Shown piece by piece: positions 17,432 through 26,009 of a stretch of 64,000 nt of DNA. The position numbers and the translations under genes are program-made. The DNA comes from Oscillospiraceae bacterium (lineage in GTDB: Bacteria; Bacillota; Clostridia; Oscillospirales; Ruminococcaceae), in NCBI GenBank assembly GCA_018110985.1, contig JAGAWT010000006.1, positions 1-64,000 of the forward strand, read 5' to 3'. How positions within the stretch are numbered: position 1 is the first letter of the stretch; every line of letters begins with the position of its first letter. The notes below the pieces were generated by a model. The model was given only the letters and a program-made list of their open reading frames with translations. It had not been told where the DNA came from and ran no database searches.

Positions 17432-19483
17432 ATGAAAAAACTATTCAAAAGAGCGCTGGCTTTCAGCGCCGCAGCCGCACTTATGGCCGCAGCGATGCCC
17501 CCCGTATCCGCAAAGGACTACAAGAAAGAGACCGTCTACCCCACTCCCTTTACCGCAGCAAGGGATTCGGCAGAGTACAAGAGATTTGTCAAGGCCTCCC
17601 CCAAGCTCAGCATTGAAGCGACCCCTGACTACTACTATTATTCAAACGACTGTGTGACCCTTTCATGGACAGAAGTGGACAATGCCCTGCTCTACTATGT
17701 CTACGGCAAAAAGGGGAAGACATGGAAAAAGATAGGTCCCGCACTGGGCAGCAGCGCCACTATCTACGGCGGGTACTACTCATCTTCCTATGTGACAGGC
17801 CTCACCGACAAGGAGCTTTCCGAGTACACTGCCTTCAAGATCCGTGCTGTCACCTATGACACGAACGACAGCCGCATTATGTCCGCCTACTCCAACACCG
17901 TATCCTACACGAAACGGGAAAAGCCTCCGGTGGTGGTCTACGATGAAGAAATTGAGGAAGAGGCGGAATATGAAGCCGACGAAGCCGTAGAATATGAAGC
18001 ATATGAGGATGTTGTGGACGGTGACAGCTACTCCCTCAATGCCTCCTACGCCCCCGCTCCTGCCACGATGAAAGGCGCCTTTGTTCCCTATGAGAACAGC
18101 GAGGAATATACCTCCTACGATAAGAACGGCTTCAAGAAGGCGTCCGACTCTCCCCTGTCCACCATTTCGGCCGACGTGGACACCGCAGCCTATGCCAATG
18201 CACGCCGCATGGTGAACAACGGCGTTCTCCCCGCTGCGGACAGTGTGCGCACGGAAGAATTCATCAACTACTTTGACTATGACTATGCAAAGCCCAAGGG
18301 AAACAGCGTTTTCAGTGTCACCTACGAGCTTTCCGACTGCCCCTGGAACAGCAAGGCACAGCTCCTGATGCTGGGCATACACGCAAAGGATGTGGAAAAG
18401 GAGCCTGACAGCAACCTGGTATTCCTCATAGATGTCAGCGGCTCCATGGATGAAAAGGAAAAACTGCCTCTGGTGGGAGATTCCCTGAAAAAGCTGTCAT
18501 CCGAGATGAGCGCAGAGGACACCCTGTCCATCGTCACCTACTCCGGTGAGGAAAGGGTATGCCTGACAGGTGCAAAGGGCAATATGAAAAAGTGCGTGGG
18601 CGACATAATGGATGCCCTTGAAGCAGACGGCTCCACCAACGGCGAAGCGGGCATAAATATGGCATATGACATTGCCGAAAAATACTACAAGCAGGACGGC
18701 AGCAACAGGGTCATCCTTGCCACCGACGGCGACCTTAACGTGGGCATCTCCGACAAGGACGAGCTTTCAAAGTTCATAGCCGGGAAGAGACAGAGCGGCG
18801 TTTATCTCACCGTGCTGGGCGTGGGCAGCGGCAACCTGAAGGACAACAAAATGGAAGCCCTTGCAAAGGACGGCAACGGCAACTACCACTACATCGACTG
18901 TGCCGAGGAAGCATCAAAGGTGCTGGTGGACGAGAGAAAGCAGACTCTTGTCACCGTGGCGGATGATGTGAAGTTCCAGCTGGAATTCAACCCCGCTCTG
19001 GTGGATTCCTACCGCCTTGTGGGCTATGAGGGACGCCGCCTTGAAAACGAGGACTTTGCAGACGACAAAAAGGATGCTGCCGACGTGGGAGCAGGTCAGT
19101 CCGTCACCGTCATGTATGAGGTGATCCGTACAGACAGCGCCGCAAACACCCTTAAATACCAAAAGTCCACAGGCAACACCACAGACCTCTGCACTCTCAA
19201 AATGCGCTACAAGAAGCCCGGTTCTGCCAAGTCCGTACAGACCAGGTCCGTAATAAAGGCAGGCTCCTATCTCAAATATGAGGATACGGGCATCAGATTC
19301 AGGTTTGCCGCCTGTGTGGCAGAGGCTGCCATGTACCTTTCGGGAGACACCTCCTACGGCAATGTTTCCATAAAGAAGGCTTATTCACGGTACAGACAGC
19401 TTGACAGGGCAGAACTGGCAAAGATAGGCTACAGCGACGACTTCGGTGACTTTATGGCAAATGCCGTAAAACTGGCAAAATAA
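17432..19483 (+). CDS. Secreted von Willebrand factor A protein (YfbK-like) with FN3-like domain
   Basis: 683 residues. The signal peptide is MKKLFKRALAF...PPVSA, with cleavage predicted near residue 27. A fibronectin-III-like domain follows (about 48-160, LSWTEVDNALLYYVYGKK). An acidic Tyr/Glu linker spans about 165-200. The YfbK-type N-terminal block (NGFKKASDSPLSTISADVDT, about 232) precedes the VWA domain (about 320-490) with an intact metal site DVSGSMD and ATDGDLNVG. A YfbK-type C-terminal domain ends the protein. Members of this family are extracytoplasmic; the ligand is unknown. AGGAGG lies shortly before the ATG. PaaK-like follows after 18 bases. Confidence 0.85.
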   Translation: MKKLFKRALAFSAAAALMAAAMPPVSAKDYKKETVYPTPFTAARDSAEYKRFVKASPKLSIEATPDYYYYSNDCVTLSWTEVDNALLYYVYGKKGKTWKKIGPALGSSATIYGGYYSSSYVTGLTDKELSEYTAFKIRAVTYDTNDSRIMSAYSNTVSYTKREKPPVVVYDEEIEEEAEYEADEAVEYEAYEDVVDGDSYSLNASYAPAPATMKGAFVPYENSEEYTSYDKNGFKKASDSPLSTISADVDTAAYANARRMVNNGVLPAADSVRTEEFINYFDYDYAKPKGNSVFSVTYELSDCPWNSKAQLLMLGIHAKDVEKEPDSNLVFLIDVSGSMDEKEKLPLVGDSLKKLSSEMSAEDTLSIVTYSGEERVCLTGAKGNMKKCVGDIMDALEADGSTNGEAGINMAYDIAEKYYKQDGSNRVILATDGDLNVGISDKDELSKFIAGKRQSGVYLTVLGVGSGNLKDNKMEALAKDGNGNYHYIDCAEEASKVLVDERKQTLVTVADDVKFQLEFNPALVDSYRLVGYEGRRLENEDFADDKKDAADVGAGQSVTVMYEVIRTDSAANTLKYQKSTGNTTDLCTLKMRYKKPGSAKSVQTRSVIKAGSYLKYEDTGIRFRFAACVAEAAMYLSGDTSYGNVSIKKAYSRYRQLDRAELAKIGYSDDFGDFMANAVKLAK

Positions 19484-19501
19484 TTTTCAACGAGGGATAT
19501 T

Positions 19502-20740
19502 ATGGTTATCACAGAAAAACAGCTATCACAGGTAAATGACAGAATAAAGGCACTTCTGAGATCCGGCAGCTTCTACGGGAAAAAGCTGGAGGAGGCAGGC
19601 ATCACGGAGGTAAAGAGCTACGAGGATTTCCTGAAGCTCCCCTTCTCCGAAAAGGCAGACCTGAGAAATGCCTATCCTCTGGGGCTCATGACCGCTCCCG
19701 AGGAGGAGATAGTAAGGATACACTCCTCATCCGGCACCACGGGAAAGCCGGTCATAATCCCCTATACCCAAAAGGATGTGGACGACTGGGCGCTGATGTT
19801 TGCACGCTGCTACGAGACAGCAGGCATCACCAACAGGGACAGGATACAGATAACTCCGGGCTACGGTCTGTGGACTGCGGGCATAGGCTTTCAGGCAGGC
19901 GCCGAAAAGCTGGGAGCAATGGTAGTGCCCATGGGTCCCGGAAACACCGAAAAGCAGCTTGAGATGATGCAGGCTCTGGAGACCACGGTCATCTGCGCCA
20001 CCTCCTCCTATGCGCTGCTGCTTGCGGAGGAGATAGGCAAAAGGGGCATCAGGGACAGGATACACCTTAAAAAGGGCGTTATCGGCTCCGAAAGGTGGAG
20101 CCCGAAGATGCGTGAGCGTATATCCACGGAGCTCGGCATAGAGCTTTACGATATTTACGGCCTTACGGAGATATACGGCCCCGGCATAGGCATAAGCTGC
20201 GAGCACGATACGGGGATGCACTACTGGGATGATTTCATCTATCTGGAGATAATAGACCCTGTGACCGGACAGCCCGTGCCGGACGGCGAAAAGGGGGAGA
20301 TAGTCATAACCACCCTTGTGAAGGAGGGGGCTCCGCTCATAAGGTACAGGACCCACGACCTTTCAAGGATCATCCCCGGAGAGTGTCCCTGCGGCAGCAG
20401 GTTCCCAAGGATAGACACCATTGACGGACGCACCGACGACATGATGAAGATAAAGGGCGTCAATGTGTTCCCCGCACAGATAGAGGAAATAATAGGCACA
20501 TTCAGGGAGGTTTCCGGTGAATACCAGATAAGGATATCCCACTTGGACGGCAAGGACACCATGCGCATCTATGTTGAAAGCACCGGCGAATATGATTTTG
20601 CCGCACTTGCAAAGGCAATAGCGGAGCGCACCAAGCAGAGGATAGGCTTCACACCCATAGTAAAGGTGGTGGAAACAGGCATCCTCCCCCGCTCCGAGAA
20701 AAAGACAAAGAGAGTTATAGACGAAAGATTTGAAAGCTGA
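19502..20740 (+). CDS. Phenylacetate-CoA ligase family protein (PaaK-like)
   Basis: 412 residues of the AMP-forming acyl-CoA synthetase superfamily. The P-loop is HSSSGTTGKPVIIPYT (about 77), the adenylate site is YDIYGLTEIYGPGIG (about 217), and the hinge region is RIDTIDGRTDDMMKIKGVNV (about 301). The C-terminal AMP-binding lid ends in PRSEKKTKRV. In gut Firmicutes these enzymes usually activate aryl or indole acetates, but the substrate cannot be assigned from sequence. It lies 18 bases after the VWA gene without its own visible promoter. Confidence 0.87.
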   Translation: MVITEKQLSQVNDRIKALLRSGSFYGKKLEEAGITEVKSYEDFLKLPFSEKADLRNAYPLGLMTAPEEEIVRIHSSSGTTGKPVIIPYTQKDVDDWALMFARCYETAGITNRDRIQITPGYGLWTAGIGFQAGAEKLGAMVVPMGPGNTEKQLEMMQALETTVICATSSYALLLAEEIGKRGIRDRIHLKKGVIGSERWSPKMRERISTELGIELYDIYGLTEIYGPGIGISCEHDTGMHYWDDFIYLEIIDPVTGQPVPDGEKGEIVITTLVKEGAPLIRYRTHDLSRIIPGECPCGSRFPRIDTIDGRTDDMMKIKGVNVFPAQIEEIIGTFREVSGEYQIRISHLDGKDTMRIYVESTGEYDFAALAKAIAERTKQRIGFTPIVKVVETGILPRSEKKTKRVIDERFES

Positions 20741-20753
20741 TCTCTGTGAAAAG

Positions 20754-20789
20754 ACCGACCCCGCTGTTCCGAAATACAGCGGGGTCGGT
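20754..20789 (+). terminator. Strong hairpin after the PaaK-like gene
   Basis: A perfect 14-bp stem (ACCGACCCCGCTGT with its complement) and an eight-base loop, 14 bases after the stop. No T-run follows, so termination efficiency is uncertain. Confidence 0.6.
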
Positions 20790-20804
20790 GTTATGTATGA
20801 CCTG

Positions 20805-20899
20805 ATACTGTTCCTTCCTCGATATATAGACGATCTCCAAGCCTCAGACCCCTTATATTCAAGCATTTGCGGCTTGTTACACCGGTCAGAGATCAGTAT
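20805..20899 (-). repeat. Interspersed element with inverted ends, copy 4 (95 bp, internal deletion)
   Basis: Reverse orientation, from ATACTGTT to ATCAGTAT. It is ten bases shorter than other copies because most of one inner 12-base arm is missing (TTACACCGG in place of the arm). It lies between two convergent genes and is flanked on both sides by terminator-like hairpins. Confidence 0.85.
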
Positions 20900-20925
20900 A
20901 AAAAATGCGGGCAAAGCGCCCGCAT
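20899..20925 (-). terminator. Intrinsic terminator of the Rpn-type locus
   Basis: On the minus strand ATGCGGGC pairs with GCCCGCAT around a five-base loop and is followed directly by TTTTTTATA. The T-run abuts the end of repeat copy 4. Confidence 0.85.
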
Positions 20926-20930
20926 CATCA

Positions 20931-21784
20931 TCATTGTCCGAAGAGTATGGTATTTGCTATATCCTGATCGCTCTTGTCCGGGTTATCCTTTATCATACCG
21001 GAGATCTCGGCAAACCTGTTTCTGTCTAAACCGAGAATACCGATCAAAAAGTCGTCCGAGGCTTTTCCTATCCCGTTTCTGATAGTGTTCACTACCCTTT
21101 TGAGATCAGCTATTTCCTCTCGTTCCCGGATCTTCATAGCCATTGTCATATAGTCTCGCCTCCATTTACTGTTTACCTTGACCTCTTTGACTGCGTTATC
21201 TCGGCATACTTGCTTGACGGAGCCTGCCCCGACATATATTGTAATGCACCTTTGAGCTCTTTGTCTATATCTCCGACGGTCCCTTTCACATTAAGCACGA
21301 TTGAAGTTGTTTCATCGTTCAGATAAAGAGTATCATCTTCCTGACAGCGGTTCTTAAAAGTGTACATATATCTGCCCTTTTCGTAGTAGTCAAAAGTGCA
21401 GATAAAAATCACGAAGCTCTGTTTCAGTTCTCTGTAATCACCACCCTTATCAAGGATGTTGATGTCGATCATATCACGGTAATAGCGGATACGTTTCGGC
21501 AGATTTTTCTGATCGGTGGTCTGTATCTCCACAGAATATACAGCGTGCGCATCATCCTCACAGTATACATCGAGCCTTACGCCTTTATAGCCATAATTCA
21601 CATCTATGGTCTTTTGCCTTTCGGGATATGTGATATGTGATATTTTTACTCCTATGATATACTCTATCAGCGGTTTGAGATTTTTCGGCTCGCTCATTAC
21701 GGCACCGAACATGAAATCATCCGTAATGGTCAGTTCATCGAATGGCTTGATATTCTTCAGTTCAGCATTATCCACAGCGACCAT
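20931..21784 (-). pseudogene. Rpn/PD-(D/E)XK-type nuclease, split by a frameshift
   Basis: The upstream part (21173-21784, 203 residues) begins FDELTITDDFMFGAVM and contains a nuclease-like core (VRLDVYCEDDAHAVYSVEIQ, with D, E and Q), typical of the Rpn/PDDEXK_2 transposase-associated nucleases. It then runs out of frame to ITQSKRSR and a stop. Shifting frame at about 21192-21197 gives AVKEVKVNSKWRRDYMTMAM, which joins seamlessly to the downstream frame (stop at 20931) and matches the expected C-terminal half. One missing base, or two extra, explains this. It is therefore a broken gene, a sequencing error or, less likely, programmed frameshifting. Confidence 0.8.
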
Positions 21785-21868
21785 CTCCCCTTATGTCTAT
21801 TATACACTATTTTATCTGTAAATTCAAGAGATGTAAGCATATTTTTACTGAGTTTCAGGGAAAATCTT

Positions 21869-22636
21869 TTACTGCTCTCCGCCCTTTTTATGGTCGTCGC
21901 CGAAGAATTTGTCAGCGTCGTCGTATACCTTTACCTGTGACTGCCAGTTTTCCGGCAGGGGCTCATCGGCAGGCTCCGCCTTTTTCTTTGAAAGGAGAAC
22001 TATGGCGGCTATGACACCGGCGGTAAGGATCACCAGTGCGATGGCGATGTTTGTAAAGGCTATGGAGCGGGATGTTACGTGTATCTCGTTTTCCTTGGTG
22101 GGATCGAGCTTGAAAAGGATGGTGCGACCGTCAGCCATGAGCTGACCCTCATCGTAGGATGTTATCTTTCCGGGCATCACAAGGGTGAAATCCACCGCCA
22201 GCAGATCCGAAGCCTTCATACCGTTCTGAGCATCGTCCTTGTCTACCATGATGTCGCTCACGGCATCGAAGGAATATTCGTTGAAGAGCAGCTTGGACTT
22301 TATATCCACGTCGCAGGTCTTGAACATGGAGCTGCCGCTTTCGGAAATCCCGGTAAGAGCCGTTTCAAGCTCCCCTGCACTTTTGAGATCCTCCATGTAG
22401 GTATAGCCCACATACTCCTTTCCGTCAATGGTGAACCTTTTCACCTCATGGTCATCGCTGTCTATGTCATCCTCGGTGAAATACTCGGTGGAATAGCCCA
22501 CCGTAACTCCCAGTGCAGCCGCACCGCTCTCCTTTATCTCCGCATTTACCTGCACCCTCATGCAGGAGGACAGCACCAGAGCCGCAGCCGACAAAAGCAG
22601 CATCAGCCCTCCGATCTTTCTTTTCATTCTTTTCAT
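21869..22636 (-). CDS. LppM-like lipoprotein with C-terminal membrane helix
   Basis: About 255 residues. Basic start, hydrophobic stretch and lipobox LSSC near residue 25 indicate lipid anchoring. A beta-rich extracytoplasmic region follows. A second membrane helix near the C-terminus (IAIALVILTAGVIAAIVLL) ends in a charged Lys/Asp-rich tail. The layout resembles DUF3153/LppM-type proteins. The ATG at 22636 is preferred (GAGAGGG about ten bases upstream). An ATG at 22657 overlaps the GGDEF stop as ATGA but lacks a ribosome site, and 22627 is also possible. It is probably cotranscribed with the GGDEF gene. Confidence 0.65.
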   Translation of the reverse strand: MKRMKRKIGGLMLLLSAAALVLSSCMRVQVNAEIKESGAAALGVTVGYSTEYFTEDDIDSDDHEVKRFTIDGKEYVGYTYMEDLKSAGELETALTGISESGSSMFKTCDVDIKSKLLFNEYSFDAVSDIMVDKDDAQNGMKASDLLAVDFTLVMPGKITSYDEGQLMADGRTILFKLDPTKENEIHVTSRSIAFTNIAIALVILTAGVIAAIVLLSKKKAEPADEPLPENWQSQVKVYDDADKFFGDDHKKGGEQ

Positions 22637-22653
22637 TCCCTTTGTTCCCTCTC

Positions 22654-24588
22654 TCATTGTCTTGAATAGCGGCTCTCCATGTGAGTCGCCTTTTCCTTGT
22701 ACATAAGGTCGTCTGCGTGCTTTATAAGGTCATCCGTCACCATATGCGACTTTATGACCTCATACCATATGCCGTAGCTGCCCCTTACCCTGTAAGGCTT
22801 TCCGGATGCCTTGTTGAAGCTCTCCAGGTGCTCCTTTATCCTGCGGGTGATATCCAGTCCCCTGTCGTTGGGGTCCTCCGAGCAGATGCTGGCTATTGTG
22901 AATTCATCCCCGCCGAAGCGTGCACAGAGCTCGTTTTCTCCCCACACGCTCTTCAGGGCGGAGGCTATGGCGTTTATAGCCACATCTCCCTCTGCGTGGC
23001 CGTATTTGTCGTTTATGGTCTTCAGACCGTCCATATCCATGGAGATTATCACAAGGTACTTCTTCTCACCGCTCTGCAAAGCCTCATCCAGCTTTTTGTG
23101 GATAAGGTCGTAGAAGCCGTTGCGGTTGAGGAGCCCCGTGTGATCCTTTATGTAGAGTTCCTGCAGCTTGTTTATGACCTTTTTGAGCACCGACTGGCTG
23201 TTTGCCACTTCAAGGGAATGGTTCAGATTTCTCGAATACTTGGCAAAGCGCCTGAAATCCTCGTTTTTGGTAAAGCCGTCCGTCCCAGTGCTGAGGGCTG
23301 ATATGCCGTAGCCCACGGGAAGGCTCTGGAAGTGTATCGCCCAGTAGATGAATATGTTGTACTTGTCCAGTGCGGTGCGGAACATCCGGGGCTCCTCACT
23401 GCAGTAGGGCGGACAGCTCACGCCGTCAAAGCTCTCGCAGAGTATGAGGCTCAGGCTGTCGGTATCCGCCGATGAGCTGTCGTTGATGTAGTTCTGATAG
23501 TCGTCGGACAGGCTCATGAAATTCCTGTTTATACACAGGGTGTAGTAGTACCAGCCGTACACGGAGGAATAGGCAAGCACATTTGCGGAGAGATCCACCA
23601 GTGTCTCACAGGCTGTGATGGTGTCGTCCAGCTCCAGTATGAAGGTATCGGTCTTGTTGTCCTCACTTATCATGTCAAAGAGAGGGAAGATGATGCCCGA
23701 TGCTTCACGGTAGTTTATGGGGTGACAGCCGCAGGAATGGGAATACACCACCTTGTGGTCTATGATGTAGAAATTGTCTGTTTTCCGCCCCTCCAGGTGT
23801 GCGGCAATGGCATCCACCGCCTTCATCCCCGCCAGCTCCGTATCCTGCTTTGCGGTGGTGAGCCTGGGGATGTGGAACTGCTCCTCGTACATACCGTCAA
23901 AGCCCGTGACTATTATCTGGTCGGGCACAGCGTAGCCCCTGCCCTTGAGCCACCCGCACACTGCCATGGCCATGGAGTCGTTGCAGCAGATGAATGCCTC
24001 CGGCATGGAAAGACCGCTCTTAGCAAAGCGCTCCATTTCCGCAATGGTGGGACCCGTCCAGAACTCGCCGTACTGTATCCTGTTCTCTTCAAGCTCTATG
24101 CCGTGCTCCTTCATCACACGCCTTGCACATTCCAGCCTTTCGTCGGAGAACTTGTTCCCCTTCATGCCTGCCATGATGTTGATGACCCTGCACCCGTGCT
24201 TTTCTATCACATGGCGCACTATGGCTTCAAAGGCGGAATAGTAGTTGTACTCTATGTTGCAGCAGCCCTCTATCCTCTTGTCCACGCTGACGGTGAAGAT
24301 ACCGTGCTCACGGGCTTTGCGGACTATGCCCTCCAGGAGCTCCTCATCCTTCACAGCCTCACCAAGTATCACAAGGCCGTCGAGCACATCATAGTCTATA
24401 TAGTCAAAGACAGACTTCTCCCCCTGGGAATAGTTGTCATCAAATTTGAAATCGCTGGTGGAATTGTAGATAAACATCTTGTAACCGTATTCCACTACCC
24501 TGTTCGCCACAGCCCTGTAAAGGTCGGACTGGATATATTCTCTCAGCATCGGCACTATCAGCCCGATGACCTTGTACCCTCCCAGCAT
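22654..24588 (-). CDS. Cytosolic ligand-binding (LacI-type) sensor fused to GGDEF diguanylate cyclase
   Basis: 644 residues from the ATG at 24588 (AAAGGAAG seven bases upstream). The open frame to 25056 overlaps the divergent gene and is rejected. Residues about 1-290 are a periplasmic-binding/LacI sugar-sensor fold (GLIVPMLREYIQSDL; AFICCNDSMAMAV; IIVTGFDG) with no signal peptide, membrane helix or DNA-binding domain. A middle region of unknown fold follows, with a Cys-rich SHSCGCHP. The GGDEF domain spans about 480-640, with an intact RFGGDEF motif and DMDGLKTINDKYGH. The RxxD inhibitory site five residues before GGDEF is absent, so product inhibition is not expected. It probably makes c-di-GMP in response to a small ligand. 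Confidence 0.85.
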   Translation of the reverse strand: MLGGYKVIGLIVPMLREYIQSDLYRAVANRVVEYGYKMFIYNSTSDFKFDDNYSQGEKSVFDYIDYDVLDGLVILGEAVKDEELLEGIVRKAREHGIFTVSVDKRIEGCCNIEYNYYSAFEAIVRHVIEKHGCRVINIMAGMKGNKFSDERLECARRVMKEHGIELEENRIQYGEFWTGPTIAEMERFAKSGLSMPEAFICCNDSMAMAVCGWLKGRGYAVPDQIIVTGFDGMYEEQFHIPRLTTAKQDTELAGMKAVDAIAAHLEGRKTDNFYIIDHKVVYSHSCGCHPINYREASGIIFPLFDMISEDNKTDTFILELDDTITACETLVDLSANVLAYSSVYGWYYYTLCINRNFMSLSDDYQNYINDSSSADTDSLSLILCESFDGVSCPPYCSEEPRMFRTALDKYNIFIYWAIHFQSLPVGYGISALSTGTDGFTKNEDFRRFAKYSRNLNHSLEVANSQSVLKKVINKLQELYIKDHTGLLNRNGFYDLIHKKLDEALQSGEKKYLVIISMDMDGLKTINDKYGHAEGDVAINAIASALKSVWGENELCARFGGDEFTIASICSEDPNDRGLDITRRIKEHLESFNKASGKPYRVRGSYGIWYEVIKSHMVTDDLIKHADDLMYKEKATHMESRYSRQ

Positions 24589-24640
24589 ATTTTTCTTCCT
24601 TTCGGAGTTCCTTTTGTCGGTGAAAAAGCTATATACAGTA

Positions 24641-24669
24641 ATTATATCACTCTTGCCGCCTTTTGTCAA
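24641..24669 (-). promoter_or_regulatory. Consensus promoter of the GGDEF gene at 22654-24588
   Basis: On the minus strand TTGACA (24669-24664), 17 bases, TATAAT (24646-24641). It is a full consensus match, 53 bases upstream of the ATG. Confidence 0.85.
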
Positions 24670-24730
24670 TATTTTTGCGGAAATACGCAAAATTTTCCGA
24701 AGCTCCCCCTGTGCAGCATGAGGAAAATCA

Positions 24731-24759
24731 TTGACAGAACAGGGGAATTGTGGTAAAAT
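24731..24759 (+). promoter_or_regulatory. Promoter of the secreted protein gene at 24830
   Basis: TTGACA (24731-24736), 17 bases, TAAAAT (24754-24759). It is divergent from the GGDEF promoter; the two -35 boxes are 61 bases apart. Confidence 0.8.
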
Positions 24760-24829
24760 TATTAAAGACAGATGTTTAAAATTAACTTTCATCCCTATTT
24801 GCTCATATTTGCTCAAAGGAGGAACGGTC

Positions 24830-25882
24830 ATGTTCGATATTTCAAAAAAGGCAGGAGCAGTGCTGCTCTCTCTCCTTGCACTTCTTGCGGCAGGCACACG
24901 GGTAAAGGCTCTGAGCCTTACGCAGGAAATGGTGGACAGCATCACCACTGCATATATATACGAGGAGGACAACAGGGACGAGATCTGGTTCGAGGCGGAA
25001 AACAGGATAAAGGACAGCGAGATCGGCTTTTCCTGCAAGAGCCTTTCCTTCTCCAAGACCTTCGGGCTCGTGCGCTATGATGAAGAAACAGGCGAGTTTG
25101 AGGACCCCTATTCCCTGAAACAGAGCAGGCTGTACTCTTACAGCATAGCCTACGGGGACGGTAAGGTGCAGGGGCTCATGCGCCTTGATGTGGACGGGGT
25201 CTCGGGAAAGGTAAAGGGCTTATCCTACGCTCCGTTCGGGAAGAACGTACAAAACGACATGAGAGATTCGGTACTCTTTGTAACGGGTGACCCCGCCGAT
25301 AAAGATGACACCCTTATCTACTGCACCTACAAGGGCAGCGGCATCTATCCCCTGTGCATAGACACAAGGGGGGATGAGCCGGAAAAGTACCCCGAATCAT
25401 ACAGGGCAAGGATAAACTCCGCACCCGTCTCCAAGGCCTTCTTCAAAAAGCGGCCTCTCCCCGACAGCAGACACACGGGGACAGACATCACCCTGACACC
25501 CGTCCGCTTTTCTCCCAAAAGCAAGCCCAGCTACAATCTTCTGAACATGAGGGGACAAGCCCTTACCTGCGTGAACGGGAAATACGGCACAGGGGACAAA
25601 GACCTTTCCTCCTCACAGAAATTCTTTATCAGACGGGCTTCAAACGGTCTGTACACCATATCTCCCTACGATACACCGAAAAAGTGCCTTTCCTCCGGCG
25701 GCAGCAGGTATTTTGACATAACGACCGTAAACTACGGCAGGAAAGCCTATATCATCACCGACTGCAAGGGCAGGGCTTTAAAGGGCTCCTCCTCCGGCGT
25801 GCTCACGGCTTCATCCTCCTTCGGCTATTCCTACTGTCTGTGGGACATGGAGGCTGTTTACGACATCATGGTAAAAAAATGA
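24830..25882 (+). CDS. Secreted protein of unknown function, possibly beta-trefoil C-terminus
   Basis: 350 residues from the ATG at 24830, which has a strong AGGAGG. A signal peptide is visible (MFDISKKAGAVLLSLLALLAAGTRVKA). No membrane segment follows. The mid region is beta-rich with a GDP/TYKGSGIYPL block. The last ~110 residues show repeated patterns (MRGQALTCVNGKYGTGD, CLSSGGSRYFDI, DCKGRALKGSSSG) resembling ricin-type beta-trefoil repeats, but the QxW signature is not clear. It could bind carbohydrate. No family was recognised with certainty. It lies divergent from one c-di-GMP gene and upstream of another. Confidence 0.65.
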   Translation: MFDISKKAGAVLLSLLALLAAGTRVKALSLTQEMVDSITTAYIYEEDNRDEIWFEAENRIKDSEIGFSCKSLSFSKTFGLVRYDEETGEFEDPYSLKQSRLYSYSIAYGDGKVQGLMRLDVDGVSGKVKGLSYAPFGKNVQNDMRDSVLFVTGDPADKDDTLIYCTYKGSGIYPLCIDTRGDEPEKYPESYRARINSAPVSKAFFKKRPLPDSRHTGTDITLTPVRFSPKSKPSYNLLNMRGQALTCVNGKYGTGDKDLSSSQKFFIRRASNGLYTISPYDTPKKCLSSGGSRYFDITTVNYGRKAYIITDCKGRALKGSSSGVLTASSSFGYSYCLWDMEAVYDIMVKK

Positions 25883-25927
25883 CGGGAGCCGCTGCCCCTG
25901 AGGGAGCAAAAGTTCATATATTTTCCA

Positions 25928-25957
25928 TTGACTATTATACCAAGACAATGCTATAAT
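25928..25957 (+). promoter_or_regulatory. Promoter of the EAL gene
   Basis: TTGACT (25928-25933), 18 bases, TATAAT (25952-25957). The ATG at 26010 follows with GGGGAGG nine bases upstream. Confidence 0.75.
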
Positions 25958-26009
25958 TATCGCATAAGTATGTTAAATTTAACAAGAAACTGAGGGGAGG
26001 TGACAGTAT

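Noticed and set aside
24589..25056. N-terminal extension of the first GGDEF protein by 156 residues
   Set aside because: It would overlap the divergent promoter and the start of the secreted protein gene. A good ribosome site exists at 24588.
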